Of a DNA stretch of 64,000 nucleotides, positions 11,303-21,671 are shown in pieces. Source of the DNA: Plantago major (Eukaryota > Streptophyta > Magnoliopsida > Lamiales > Plantaginaceae); contig JAIFAC010000125.1 in NCBI GenBank assembly GCA_026545765.1, positions 62,001 through 126,000 on the forward strand. Direction: 5' to 3'. A program made the translations under genes and the position numbers. The number at the start of each line of letters is the position of its first letter. The first letter of the stretch is position 1. The notes under the pieces are model-generated. The model did no database searches and was not told where the DNA came from. It saw only the letters and a program-made list of their open reading frames with translations.

Positions 11303-11700
11303 AGAAAGCAAGAAATCACCCCTTGATGATGAACTCTCAGAAAGGTTCAAGGAACTAATGTTAAAGGATTCTGAAGAAGAACCCTCAGAAAGGAAAAACA
11401 TCATTATGGAAAGAGAGGATGACTCTGACGAAGAAAAGCATGAAATTCCTAGTAACAACCAGATGATTTTCAGACATGATGAAGAATTTCCTATGAAAAT
11501 TCCAGAAATGGAAACTGAAGATGTTCATTAAAGAGCTAATTCTGGAAATGACCTCTCTGACAGGCATGTCCCAGAAAGCCCTCACACTAAGCAAGTGTCA
11601 GACATTCAACGCCCTCCTGTGGTACAAAATGTCATAGATACTGAAGAAGTATCAAGTCATAATCATAGTGATTCACATTCAGATCACATAGATGTTGACC
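11303..11700 (+). pseudogene. Acidic integrase-RT linker of E1
   Basis: This stretch is rich in Glu, Asp and Ser (for example EEEPSERKNIIMEREDDSDE) and has no conserved fold. It is the usual low-complexity linker between integrase and reverse transcriptase in copia pol. It ends with the HSDSHSDHIDVDPTSP segment before the RT start. Confidence 0.6.
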
Positions 11701-13361
11701 CTACTAGCCCCAAACCCATGAAGAGATGGATCAAGGATCATCCTGCAAAGGATGTGATTGAACCAATCAATCAAGGTGTTAGGACTAGGAGAGCAATAGC
11801 CGAAAATGCTAATTCTCTCTTTGGATGTTTCATCTCAAACATCGAACCTAAAACTATCAAGAAGCATTAAGAGACCAAGATCGGATCTCCGCAATGCAAG
11901 AAGAGTCGATCGGCTGAAAGAAACAAAGTCCGGAAACTAGTTCAATTTGTAGAAGGAATATCGTGATTGGAACCAAGTGGGTTTTCGTAAACAAGATGAA
12001 TGAATCGTGAAATAACCGTAAACAAAGCAAGGTTGGTCGCCAAGGATTCACCTGCATCAAGGTTTAGATTTTGATGAGTCATATGCACTAGTTGCCGATT
12101 GATGCAATAAGACTCTTTTCCGCCTTTGCACTCATAAAGACTTTAAAGTTTATCGATGGATGTCAAAAGTGCATTCTTGAATGGTGAACTTGTCTGAGAA
12201 GTCTATGTTGAACAACCACCGGGTTTTGAAGTTTCCTCGTAAAGTAGAATGGTCTATAAACCATGTAAAGCTCTATATGGATCAAACAGCTCCAAGAGCA
12301 TGGTATGATACTTTGGCCAAATACCTTCGGAAAGTGGTTTCAAGAAAGGTGAAGTTGATAAAACTTTATTTACCTTAAATCATGATGGGAAACCCTTAGT
12401 TCAAGTATATGTTGATGACATTATATTTGGATCTAAGGACAAGCAACTTTGTGATGACCTTGCAAATCTCATGAAAAATAAGTTTGAGATGAGCATGATG
12501 GGAGAATTGAACTATTTCCTAGGATTGCAAGTCAAGCAACTCAATGATGGAATATTCATTAGTCGAAAAGTATGCAAAAGACATGCTCACAAAGTTCAAT
12601 CTTAAGCCCTCCGAAAAGAATGCTAAGATACCTATGAGCATAGGAACCAAAATGACCTATCAATCATATAAGAGTGAAGAACACAAGTATAGGAAATTAA
12701 TAGGTTCACTACTTTACCTTACTGCAAGCAGACCAGATATTCAATATGCAGTTGGAGTGTGTGCTAGATTTCAAACAAATCCAATGCAATCACACTACAA
12801 CATCGCTATGAAAGTATTAAGGTATGTGAAAGGTACAGTAAATGTAGGTTTGTGGTATCCTAAAGAAGGTGGATTGAGTTCGGGTTACCGATGTCGACTA
12901 TGCCGGATCAATGCTTGATAGGAAAAGTACATCGTGAATTTGCCGCCGGGAACAAGACTTATCTCATGGTTTAGCAAGAAGCAAAACTCAATTGCAACTT
13001 CTACCACAGAGGTCAATATATCAGTTGTTGTGCAACACAAATTCGTGGATTCAACAACAACTCGTAGACTATGGACTCAATGAAGAGAAAACTCCTATTT
13101 TCTCGCAACACAAGTGCTATTGCAATCACACGTAATCCCAAGTTCCATGCCGTAACAAAGCACATTGATGTTAGACACCACTTCATCGTAGACCATGTTG
13201 AAAAAGGCAATATAGAGATACTCAAGATCGCATGTAAGACCAACTTGCGATATCTTCACCAAGCCCTACAAGAAAGCCGGTTCTTGACCTTAAGACATAA
13301 TCTTGGATTGATGGAGCCCAAGGACCCAAAAATGTCCGAATCTCTAAAGTCCGAAAAGTAA
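11701..13361 (+). pseudogene. pol reverse transcriptase and RNase H of E1
   Basis: RT opens with a segment resembling KDVIEPINQGVRTRR and the FGCFIS motif. The catalytic YVDD box is at 12408-12419, followed by IIFGSKDKQL and, from 12544, the thumb-side block with GSLLYLTASRPDIQYAVGVC. This motif set is very close to Sirevirus RT. RNase H follows from about 12880. Its C-terminal part (13071-13361) has TKHIDVRHHFI and LQESRFLTLRHNLGLME-like words. Frames change at least four times. Several breaks coincide with places where CG replaces an expected CAG or CTG, so some may be sequencing errors. Confidence 0.9.
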
Positions 13362-14128
13362 GGTAGAAAGAAGGTGCCTCGAGAACATGCTCGTAGTTGT
13401 TGTTAAGAAATGTTGCAAAGGTTTCGAGTAGCAACACTCAAAGGCAAAACATTTCGAACAATCAAGTTTCGATTCTCGAATTCGTAAAACTATTTAGTCA
13501 TAAAGATAAAAGACACAAAGCCAAAGGTATAAGTTCGAAGTCAAACATGTCCAATGTCTTGTATTTTTACCATTTTCATGATAAACAATTTATAGATAAG
13601 GACTTGACATTCGTAATGATAAGCTCAAACGATCAAAGTGTTCTCACTCTTTACTTAGTGACAATGAATGCAAAGATATTAAAATCCATCAAGTCGGCAC
13701 ATTACCATTTGTTGATTGATATCATTACAAGATATTCAATATAAGCCCTTGATGTATAAACGCTTGATCTCAACCGAGATTAAAACAAAGCAAGTAATGT
13801 CTGCTTAGAAATTAGACGTGGCCCACTAAGCATTTAATGAAGTACAAAGGACGCATCACGCCTATGCAGATGCAAAGACACGATTCATATTCAGCTATAT
13901 GTATGTTGTATCTATGTATGTTTTATCTGCTATATATATAGTAATTGGGCAAAAGACAAACACTTTTACCAAATCCAAAATTTCAAACTTGCATCAAAAT
14001 AGCAAAATCTCTCAAGATTTCTGCAAACTCAACTTTTTGTGCTTAGTCTTCTGAAAAGATAAACTAATCTCAATTACTTGTGCAAAATCCTTCTGCAAAA
14101 CCACTTATTCAAAACTTTATATAAAGAG
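13362..14128 (+). other. Spacer between pol and additional ORF of E1
   Basis: This 0.77-kb stretch has no conserved coding. It contains GTGGCCCACTAAGCATTTAA at about 13817, which is also found in element D near 63330, followed by an AT-rich leader-like segment. It ends in TTATATAAAGAG directly before the ATG of the additional ORF. Confidence 0.6.
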
Positions 14129-16258
14129 ATGGCACCCAAGAAGATGACCACCAAGAACCCTAAGGCCGGATCATCTACTCCTGCTGAAAAGCAAGGAGGA
14201 AAAGAACTTAAGGTGTTGAATAAACGCCTTCTGGGAGAATTCACCCCTTCGGACTGGAACCCTAGTCATAAAATGAATTGGGGAGCATTCTTAGTGAAGA
14301 AACAATATAAGCTCTTGTTGATGAAAATGAAGCCAATATTCAAAAGCTCAAAGAAGCTAACACCAGAATCAAGCGCCCTAGATGAGCAAAGAAATCTAAA
14401 AGATGCCATTGTTGTCACAACTGCTGAAATAGATACCATGGATGACAATGATGATGAAGAAGATGATGCTGAGACTGCATCAGAAAGACCTTCTACATCT
14501 TCTCAGAAGGCCAGCACACTTGATGGAAAGCAGAAAAAGGTTGTCAATCTGCAAACTATTCAAGAAAAAGATAATAAGAGTGATGCTGAAAACAACCAAA
14601 ACTTGATTACTGACGCAGAAGATGAGAGACTTGTCACTCAACACAAGAGAGCTCTACTTGCTCCTCATATATTCTCTCGCACCAAGTAGTTCAAGAAGTG
14701 AAGAGCACCGCGCCAAATAGTATCTTTTGGAACTTAAAGACACTAATTGCTCAAGACATGTATGCTAAAATCCGCCCTAAGAGATGAAGTCATTGGCTGT
14801 CATATTTCAACAAAGCAACCAAAGATAGCTCTCTCGTAAAAGACATAGGGTTAGGGATGAGGATTGTAACAATGCTAATGCAGACTCAATGAAGCTAAAT
14901 ATGCCGCTCAAGCCAACGCCATTCTTAGGCCACTTGAAGAGCTCAACAGAAAGGAGCAGAACCGTTAAGGTAACCACGAGTCAAGAAAGAAATCCAAGAA
15001 TTGGTCGGTGCACAATAATCTCCAAAAACTTGACTCACTCTCCAAGCTTATGCCATTATGAGTCACCATTCATGACTAAGGGGAGGAAGAAGAGATGCCT
15101 CGAAAGGCGTAGAAGAAAGAGAAAACAATCTATGCCTCCTCCTCAAGTCAACTAGTCATCAAGAACACCGAGATGCCTGCTGAAGAAGTTGTTCCAGATC
15201 AACCAAATGTACCGGTCGAGAAGTATGGTCACTAGGGGAACCAAGTCCCTTAGGATCTCGGAAGGGAACAACCAGAATAATCCTGAAAAAGGAGAAGACC
15301 AAGAAGAAGGAAAAGTGAGAGACCAAGAAAGATGCAAGCCTCCATTGTTGAACTTCAATGATGATGATGAGGATGAATCTGATACAGATGAACATCCACT
15401 TCACAAGAGAAGAAGGCAAGTAAGCACCTCACAACCTCCTCTGGCAGCAATGCCTTTGGCAGCCAAAACTCCTTCTGGAAATACCAAGTCAACACAAGGA
15501 ACTTCCACCAAAGACAGCCTACAAGGTGAAGAAAGTGGTTAGAGGATCTCCCACGTAAGGCCACCCAATGTAAAAGCAAGAAGGGATTCCGCCAAGGTAA
15601 CAAACAGAGAAATTGTTCAAGAAAAGCCAACTGATGCCCACATTGAATATGTGAAGACGAGTAATGAAGAGTCTTCATATAGGTGCATTCTGAACAAGAG
15701 AGGGTATTGGATTCTGGAACTACAACATTTACTTGTCAATGATAAGTTTCCAACTCCCATCCTCAACCAGACATCAATGGAGAGAAGGCAAGCTTTAATT
15801 GCTAAAATCGAGCACCTTCATGCCCTGCTAAACTTTGAAGTAGAGAAGAGAAACGATGCCGTAAAGATGGACCTCTCCTTCACTGCCCTTACCTAAAGCT
15901 CTGATGATGTACACAAGGTAAAAAATGGATGGTAGCTAAAGAAGAAGAACAAACTAGGAGTTTCAACCTATGAGTCATTCTATATGACATCGATGAATAC
16001 CTAGATGATATACACTATCCGGAAGAAATATACAAATATTTCAACCTATCTCACTGCAAGGTAACCATGCTCTGGGGAAAATACTGGTCAAACATTTTCG
16101 AGGAAAATCATAAACTTGGCAAGAGTTACCAAGAAATATGTGATTTGTCCGAAGATGTAACTCTCGTAAGGACTCTTTATGATTATGTCCAAGAATGCGA
16201 AAAGTGGATGATTATGTCAACTCGATCCGAAAGTCAAGAACTCGAGGTTTCAACCTAA
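14129..16258 (+). pseudogene. Additional ORF (AORF) of E1, compact intronless form
   Basis: This ORF lies downstream of pol in the env-like position of Sireviruses. It starts MAPKKMTTKNPKAG at 14129, runs open to 14689, then continues through several frames. Visible parts are a basic N-terminus, an acidic run (DDNDDEEDDAETASE), a very basic NLS-like cluster at about 15071-15145 (KGRKKRCLERRRRKRK), a DDDEDESDTDEHPLHKRRR segment, and a C-terminal domain at 15651-15896 with YRCILNKRGYWILEL. The C-terminus ends near 16258. Compared with elements B-D it is about 3 kb shorter and has no introns. I see no signal peptide or transmembrane segment, so an envelope role is not supported. Function unknown. 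Confidence 0.7.
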
Positions 16259-16620
16259 GTTATTTTTGAAGACTTGAAGACTAGTATCTTAGAATGTTTA
16301 CTGAGTTTGACTCTCCTGTTGTTCTAATTTACTTAGTGTGTTTTGTTACTTTTGTAATCTTGCCGATTGTTTCTCAATTTTCTATCTATAAAAGTTGCAT
16401 CTCACTCAGAATCGTACCTTCTCAAGATCATACTCTCGTAAACATTATAATAGATGACAACTTATCCGCAAAGAATATCTTGTAATTTGGTTGATACTTA
16501 CTTTCCGCACTTAATTCAATCTAAAATTGAATATCATTTGAAATGATTAAGTGGCGGATTGTTTTCTTCCGTGATTACAAATTTGTAATAGACTTTAAAG
16601 ATAGTCATGGATGACCCATC

Positions 16621-16634
16621 AAAAAGGGGAAATT
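16621..16634 (+). other. Polypurine tract of E1
   Basis: AAAAAGGGGAAATT directly precedes the 3' LTR start TGTTAGG. The same tract occurs before the B LTR (37091-37105) and the C LTR (51862-51874). Confidence 0.88.
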
Positions 16635-18013
16635 TGTTAGGAATATCTGTTAGTATTTGATCATTCATCACATGTTCTTATCTTTGCGTAAGGTGACTAA
16701 GCACTTTTAGTTCACTTGAACATTGTAAAAGAGGAAATCACCGAGTATGATTAGTCTAGTAAATCAGATTAGGATTATAGGTCTCAAATGTAATTTTATT
16801 TCCAAGAAGACCATGAAGATCAATCCTAGCAATGGAGCTTTCCAAGATTACAAGACCTGAGATTGCACAAGATTTATGAAGACACCAAGGTTTAGTCTCA
16901 CCTCGGAAGACTATGTCCTTAATCCTTTCTTAAGTGCATTTAGTTACTTTTGAAACATGATTCTCGAACATAATGACATCATGAGTATGGAGCATGCAAG
17001 CCATCATAAAGGCTAATGTATCCGCTGAAGACTACAGACAAGAAATAGTACATGTGCATTAATTGCATTGGGAAAAGTCACTTAAAGCAATCCTCTCGAG
17101 ATATGAGACAAGGACTTCGAGTACTCATTTCAAGATAAGTATAGACTGAATTTGAATTGTGTCTAATGGATAACATCCCCAACGACTTCTAATTCATCTA
17201 TAAATATCACACACTTAGATGATGAGAAATACAACGACAAAGAACGATCTAACTTGCAAACTTACAATCTAGCAAAAGTATTCTCTCAAGCACTCTACTA
17301 CCCTTTCTCAAAGCTTTCATGCTGAAGAATCACTAGTAGTTCTAAGTTGTCTTGAACCTTAATAAGAGATTGTTATTCGAAAGAGTTGAACTATCGATAA
17401 CCTTTCAAGCTCATTCCCATGTAATCTGACATCAATTACTGGGTCAAGAAGAGCGATTACCACACCTAACAAGTGTATTAAGTAGTCTTGTTCTATTAGG
17501 CTCTCGAAACATAACCGAAAAGTTATACAAGAAGCCTCTCCGACAAACCTTATAACCAACACCATCAAGGCGTGGAGTAGAGGAAGTACTGATTTGAAAT
17601 CGGGAATAACTCAAAGCGTTATCTCGAGTAGAGGAAGTACTTAGCTCTAGGAGTCGGGAATAACTCTGAACATTTATTGGGAACCATTTGTTTAGGAATC
17701 TTAGAATAGGATTATTGTGGTGAACTCAATTATCTGTTTCTAGTGAATTCTAGGTCTCGTAAAGACCGGTGGATTAGTTGGAGGATTACGCCACCTCCGT
17801 GATACCACTTATACTTGTGTTATTTACCTTTCTCAGATTTATCTTTCAGCAAAGCACACACACTTACTTATTGTTTCTCAAGACTTACCTATCTTAAAGT
17901 CTTCGGCGCTCGACTTAAGTATCGAAACCCCGCTTCAGAACTGCGGTTTATCGAAAAAGTTTAAAAGACTATTCACCCCCTAGTCTTTTACTTTGTCATA
18001 ATCCTGACCAACA
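16635..18013 (+). repeat. E1 3' LTR
   Basis: The LTR is 1379 bp from TGTTAGGAATATC to CCTGACCAACA and is followed by the TTAAC duplication. It has a TATA box at 17199-17206. It is colinear with the 5' LTR. Confidence 0.93.
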
Positions 18014-18018
18014 TTAAC
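18014..18018. repeat. 5-bp target-site duplication, right copy (TTAAC)
   Basis: This is identical to 6124-6128 and directly abuts the 3' LTR. Confidence 0.92.
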
Positions 18019-18104
18019 AAATTAAAACCATAACATAATCTATTAAAAGGATAATGAAAATGTTATCTTCGCGTTTTTTGAGTAACCCGCCGGCCATAAT
18101 TAAA

Positions 18105-18180
18105 ACCCAAAACCGCAAAAACCGTAAAAACCTTGAATTTTCTATCTTTTAGGAAAATCTTACCTTTTCCAAGACTTTGG
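18105..18180 (-). repeat. Right terminal inverted repeat of the foldback element
   Basis: Its reverse complement matches 3680-3745 in order: CAA-AGT, AAAAGG, AAGATTTT, AGATAGAAAA and GGTTTTTAC. Confidence 0.55.
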
Positions 18181-18507
18181 CTAGAACTATAGGCAAATTA
18201 GTTGTTTACTAAGAGCGTCTGTGATGTTTAAAAGAGCGTCATTTATTATTTTGCAGTTTTAACGCACAGGCTTCCGATCTTTGATTAGTGTATTCCAGTC
18301 CTTGTACACTAGATCTTAGTTATCTTGTGTCCAATTCCATGAAATTCACAACGGGATCCCTTTATATTTTAAAAGAATGTTAATATAGTGACGATGAAAA
18401 AAGCTCCTCCACAAATTAAGTTGACTTCAATTGAACCCCAGACAACCCCCCCCCCCCCAACCCATATGTGCCCTAGCAAATGGCATGAAACAAAAGAAAC
18501 ACAGAAA

Positions 18508-20440
18508 ATGGAACTCCTTGGCTTCATACTATCTTCTCTACTTATATTAGCTACTTCTACTATCTTCCTTTCAAACATCATTAAGAGAAAAGCTTCCACC
18601 TGGCCCATATGGCCTTCCAATCATAGGAAGCCTTGCTACTATAGGAGACAGACCTCATGAGTCATTAGCCAATCCAGCCAAAACTTATGGCCCTTTAATG
18701 ACAGTTAAATTTGGCCTTGTCAACATTGTAATGGTTTCTTCCAAAGAATTGGCAAAGGGAAATTCTTCAAAAGAATGACCAAACATTCTTGGGCAGGCCA
18801 ATTTCACAGGCTGTCATGGGGGAGAAAGGTTATGAGTCCGCCATGACATGGATATCAGGTGGTCCACAGTGGCGAAAGCTTCGGAAACTTTGCAACAGCC
18901 AGATTTTCACGCCTTAGCGTCTGGACACTTCACAGGATCTGCGCCATCAGATGATGAGCGAAATGGTTCAGCATGTCAACGAGAAGCGCTCAGTTGGCGA
19001 AGGAGTTTATATCGGAAGGTTGGTGTTCGGGATTATGTTGAAGGTATTGTCAAACACACTGTTTTCTTTGGAAATGTTTGATTTGAAGTCGGACAAAATT
19101 GATGAGCTAAAAATGCATATTGGGAATATTATGGAACTGTTGGGGAAGCCTAATGTTTCGGATTACCTCCCCTTTCTTGAGACTTTTGATTTACAAGGGA
19201 TCAAGCACGACATAAATTACTCGTATGATCAGTTACACAAATTGGTTGGTGAAATTATTGACCAGAGGATGAAGAGTAGGAGTTGCAAATCGTGTTGTGA
19301 GATTGAAGATTTCTTGGATGTTCTTAATTTCTTATTGATTGCACTGATGAACAGGGCCCTGAAGCATTAAGCCATCAAGAAGTCACAACTTCTACTCATG
19401 ATAAGTTATGTATATTCACAAACTGTCCTATCTCAGTCATCGTGACATCTTCAACTTTTAGATCAATTATCAATCCACAATTAACATAAAATGGATTAAC
19501 TCCAACATCACTATAAGCTCGATCTTTTATAGATGAGATGCAATCGCGCCATACATAGTATCCAGAACTTGGGACAAACCCCCAATGTTCACAGGGACAG
19601 TCTTAAAGACAAATAAGCTAGAGCTGTGCTTAGGCGATTACATTAGATCTCATTAGTATAGGAGTTGGGTCAACTAGATGGGTTGGTTCTTGCAGACAGG
19701 CAAATTTACTGATTTGATGGGAAAATTAAATCCAAGTGTCTTTTTCTTAATCAATGGAAGTCCTTTCTTTCTATAACTTTCCTCACTACTACCTGCTATG
19801 CGTGAATAGTCACGGCCTCGAACAATATGTAATTCAGAGCTATTCATCGGTGGAACGGACACTACCACGCATAAATAAGTGGAATGGGTGATGTATTGAA
19901 CTGCTCCAATAATCCAACAATATTAGCAGGAGCAAAACAAGAACTCCTAGACAAAATCGCGGTTTGGGGAAGTCTGTTCAAGAAAAAGACATACCAACTT
20001 CCCTATTGATGCACCATTAAAGAAAAACACTATGTGTTACACCCTACAATACCTTTCCTCCTGCCCCATCGCTCTGAGGAAGAAGTGGAAGTTCCCTGGA
20101 TACACCATCCTAAACATACGAAAGTCTTTGTCAATGCTTGACGATCTTTAGGATCCTGCAAAATATTGGGATGAACCTACTGTGTTCAAGCCAGAAAGGT
20201 TTATGAATCAAGAGTTTGATTATAGGGGATAAGACTTTCTTTCACACTGCTCGTGCTAAAGCGCATATTTGTCCTGGATTGAACCTTGCTGTGAGAATGG
20301 TGGGCTTGATAGTGGCTAATCTTGTCCACAATTTCGACTGGAAGCTGCCCAATGGCATGATTCCTCAAGAGCTAACATGAGTGATAAGTTTGGTGTTGCT
20401 CTCACATAAAGCTGAACTACTTGCCATTCCTGTATAAAAA
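18508..20440 (+). pseudogene. Cytochrome P450 pseudogene, CYP76-like
   Basis: The ATG at 18508 begins MELLGFILSSLLILATS, a normal ER membrane anchor. After a 1-bp insertion near 18598 the proline hinge and GLPIIGS motif follow. A second slip near 18760 leads to QTFLGRPIS and the helix-C WRKLRKLC motif. The open part from 18951 to 19370 (VNEKRSVGEGVYIGR and following, LPFLETFDLQGI) is typical of CYP76 (geraniol 8-hydroxylase-like) enzymes. At 19370 P450 sequence stops, so the I-helix AGTDTSS region is missing. It resumes near 19908 with ILAGAKQELLDK and runs to HRSEEEVEVP, KPERF, a damaged heme loop with ICPGLNL-like sequence, and LPNGM. About 530 bp of unrelated sequence lies between. It is clearly inactive. 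Confidence 0.88.
19380..19905 (-). pseudogene. Unrecognised gene-like fragment inside the P450, minus strand
   Basis: This stretch interrupts the P450 between its F/G and I-helix regions. On the minus strand it reads protein-like sequence: VPPMNSSELHIVRGRDYSRI and SSEESYRKKGLPL (19868-19674), then, after frame changes, DCISSIKDRAYSD and NPFYVNCGLIIDLKVEDVT (about 19590-19440). The composition is that of a real, conserved protein rather than random DNA. I do not recognise the family. It could be an inserted processed fragment or filler DNA from a repaired break. A decayed P450 intron is a weaker alternative. Confidence 0.35.
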
Positions 20441-21479
20441 GTAGCTTTCAATCAAGTCTAAATCATGTTCTATTCTCATTCTGTACACACTAACTATATG
20501 TATGTAGGTTTTACACAAACCTCCTTTTGGATAATGACATATGCATAACCATAACAGTGCCTCAGAAGTTAGTTACTTTCATACACCCCCTGTTGCTAAC
20601 ATTTTATTACACAAAATTTTGAAACCACATTAACTAATTCCATCAAATACCCCTGGGGACATATTATTATGTCATAAATAATATTAAAACATCAAAAATA
20701 AAATGAAAACACAAACTCACATGGCCAATGGATATGGTATTCTCAAGTCTGCCCACAAGCGAGCATTTGGAAGCTTGCTCATAAGCAGAGCTGCTCCAGT
20801 CAGGAGCTTTGAAAACTCTCGCCATGGGAGTTTAAACTGTTCCATCTGGAGCAGCATTAACTGCTCAAGATCGGAGCTTTGCAGCTTTATTGGTGGAGCA
20901 ACAGCCCAAGGCTGCTGAATATAATAAGGTCTATTCTTCGCTAAATTTTGAATTTTCTTTTGATTTTATTTTCTTTTCAGTTTAATTGTTATTATTGTAT
21001 TTTAATGGGCATTTTGGTCATTTTAATGCTGACTATTGTAAAACTAAAGGCAGGAATATGAAAAGTAATAAACTGATGGAGCACCATTACATGGCTATGT
21101 AGATTATCCAGGAGAGATTTGTGTAAAACACATGATAGCAAATAATATCCATGTTTTTTATTTGTCACTCGAATTTTGACACATTAATAAGAACAAGGTA
21201 GGCCTCGCCCCTATATTACCTACCTCACATACATGATCTTGCCACAAACAAAAGGAATAAATGAATGACAACATCTGATGACTCCATTGATAAAAAAAAG
21301 AATAAAGGGGTGAGTAAGTGGAAAAACCAGAATGACAAATTTAATAAAAGTAGGGAGTATAATTTTAACTGAAAGTCATGCATTTCCATCAGTTACATAT
21401 TTGACATTGATTTGAGCTCGAAAAGTATAGAGTAACAAAATTCCTCAATGACTACAGCCGGGCAAAATTCTGTTCAAGA
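20441..21479. other. Intergenic DNA between P450 pseudogene and terminal exon
   Basis: No gene is seen. Around 20740-20910 the words GCTGCTCC/GGAGCAGC and GGAGCTTTG/CGGAGCTTTG recur in both orientations, which could form a small hairpin or be a MITE remnant. The rest is AT-rich. Confidence 0.45.
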
Positions 21480-21671
21480 TTACTTGAAATCCAGGAGATC
21501 TGGCAGATGCAAAGCCCCACCAACTGAGGTTCCCTTCTGTCTGCACCTTTGAGAACATAGGTGGTGAAAGGGACCAGCCATGAAATCAATGCAGGTTTCC
21601 GTAACATCATCAGATTCTGCTATCTGTTGATACAGCTGGTTAGCGTTACATGTTCTGGAAGATCCTGCTTT
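21480..21671 (-). pseudogene. Probable last exon of an unidentified cellular gene
   Basis: On the minus strand an open frame of about 64 codons ends in a TAA at 21482-21480. It contains YQQIAESDDVTETCIDFMAG, a Cys-rich CSQRCRQKG segment and a final ALHLPDLLDFK. An AAAGCAG acceptor-like sequence lies at its upstream edge. Codon make-up is gene-like and differs from the neighbouring TE. The exon abuts Sirevirus A, whose homology to B and C ends near 21670, so the gene has been cut by TE insertion or rearrangement. The family is not recognised. Confidence 0.4.

Larger units (their letters stand above)
6129..18013 (+). mobile_element. Sirevirus-type Ty1/copia retrotransposon E1, full length, decayed
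   Basis: E1 is 11.9 kb, from TGTTAGG to ACCAACA. Its parts in order are 5' LTR, tRNA-iMet PBS, gag with zinc knuckle and coiled coil, protease, integrase, reverse transcriptase, RNase H, spacer, additional ORF, polypurine tract and 3' LTR. The gene order PR-INT-RT-RH defines Ty1/copia. The TGGTATCAGAGC primer site, large LTRs, long gag and extra ORF after pol fit the Sirevirus lineage. Every coding domain is recognisable but carries many frameshifts and stops, some perhaps technical, so as read the element cannot be autonomous. It inserted into the foldback element. Confidence 0.92.
3680..18180. mobile_element. Foldback / Mutator-like TIR element carrying nested insertions
   Basis: The left end begins CAAGTATAGTAAAAGGGAAG. 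The reverse complement of the right end begins CAAAGTCTTGGAAAAGGTAA. Both continue with AGATTTTYC, an AAATC/AAATTC block and GGTTTTTAC, so the ends are imperfect terminal inverted repeats of about 65-75 bp. GAACTATGAG (3670-3679) and GAACTATAGG (18184-18193) could be a diverged ~9-10-bp target duplication, the size typical of Mutator-like elements. Inside, a short motif (TTATAGTTTTAAG) is repeated in one orientation on the left arm and inverted on the right arm, giving a foldback structure. Removing the Sirevirus at 6129-18013 leaves an element of about 2.6 kb. No transposase is visible, so it is non-autonomous. A Helitron or other foldback class is possible. Confidence 0.5.

Noticed and set aside
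14116..14131. TATATAAAG as a promoter for the AORF ATG
   Set aside because: It lies only about 10 bp upstream of the ATG, too close for a TATA box driving that start. It is kept only as a conserved motif.
15355..15678. Minus-strand His/Leu-rich frame (107 codons)
   Set aside because: It is the antisense of the acidic and Ser/Pro-rich part of the AORF. Its composition is explained by that.
14129..16258. Calling the additional ORF an envelope gene
   Set aside because: I can find no signal peptide, transmembrane segment or glycoprotein-like Cys pattern. It is acidic/basic, coiled-coil and NLS-like instead.
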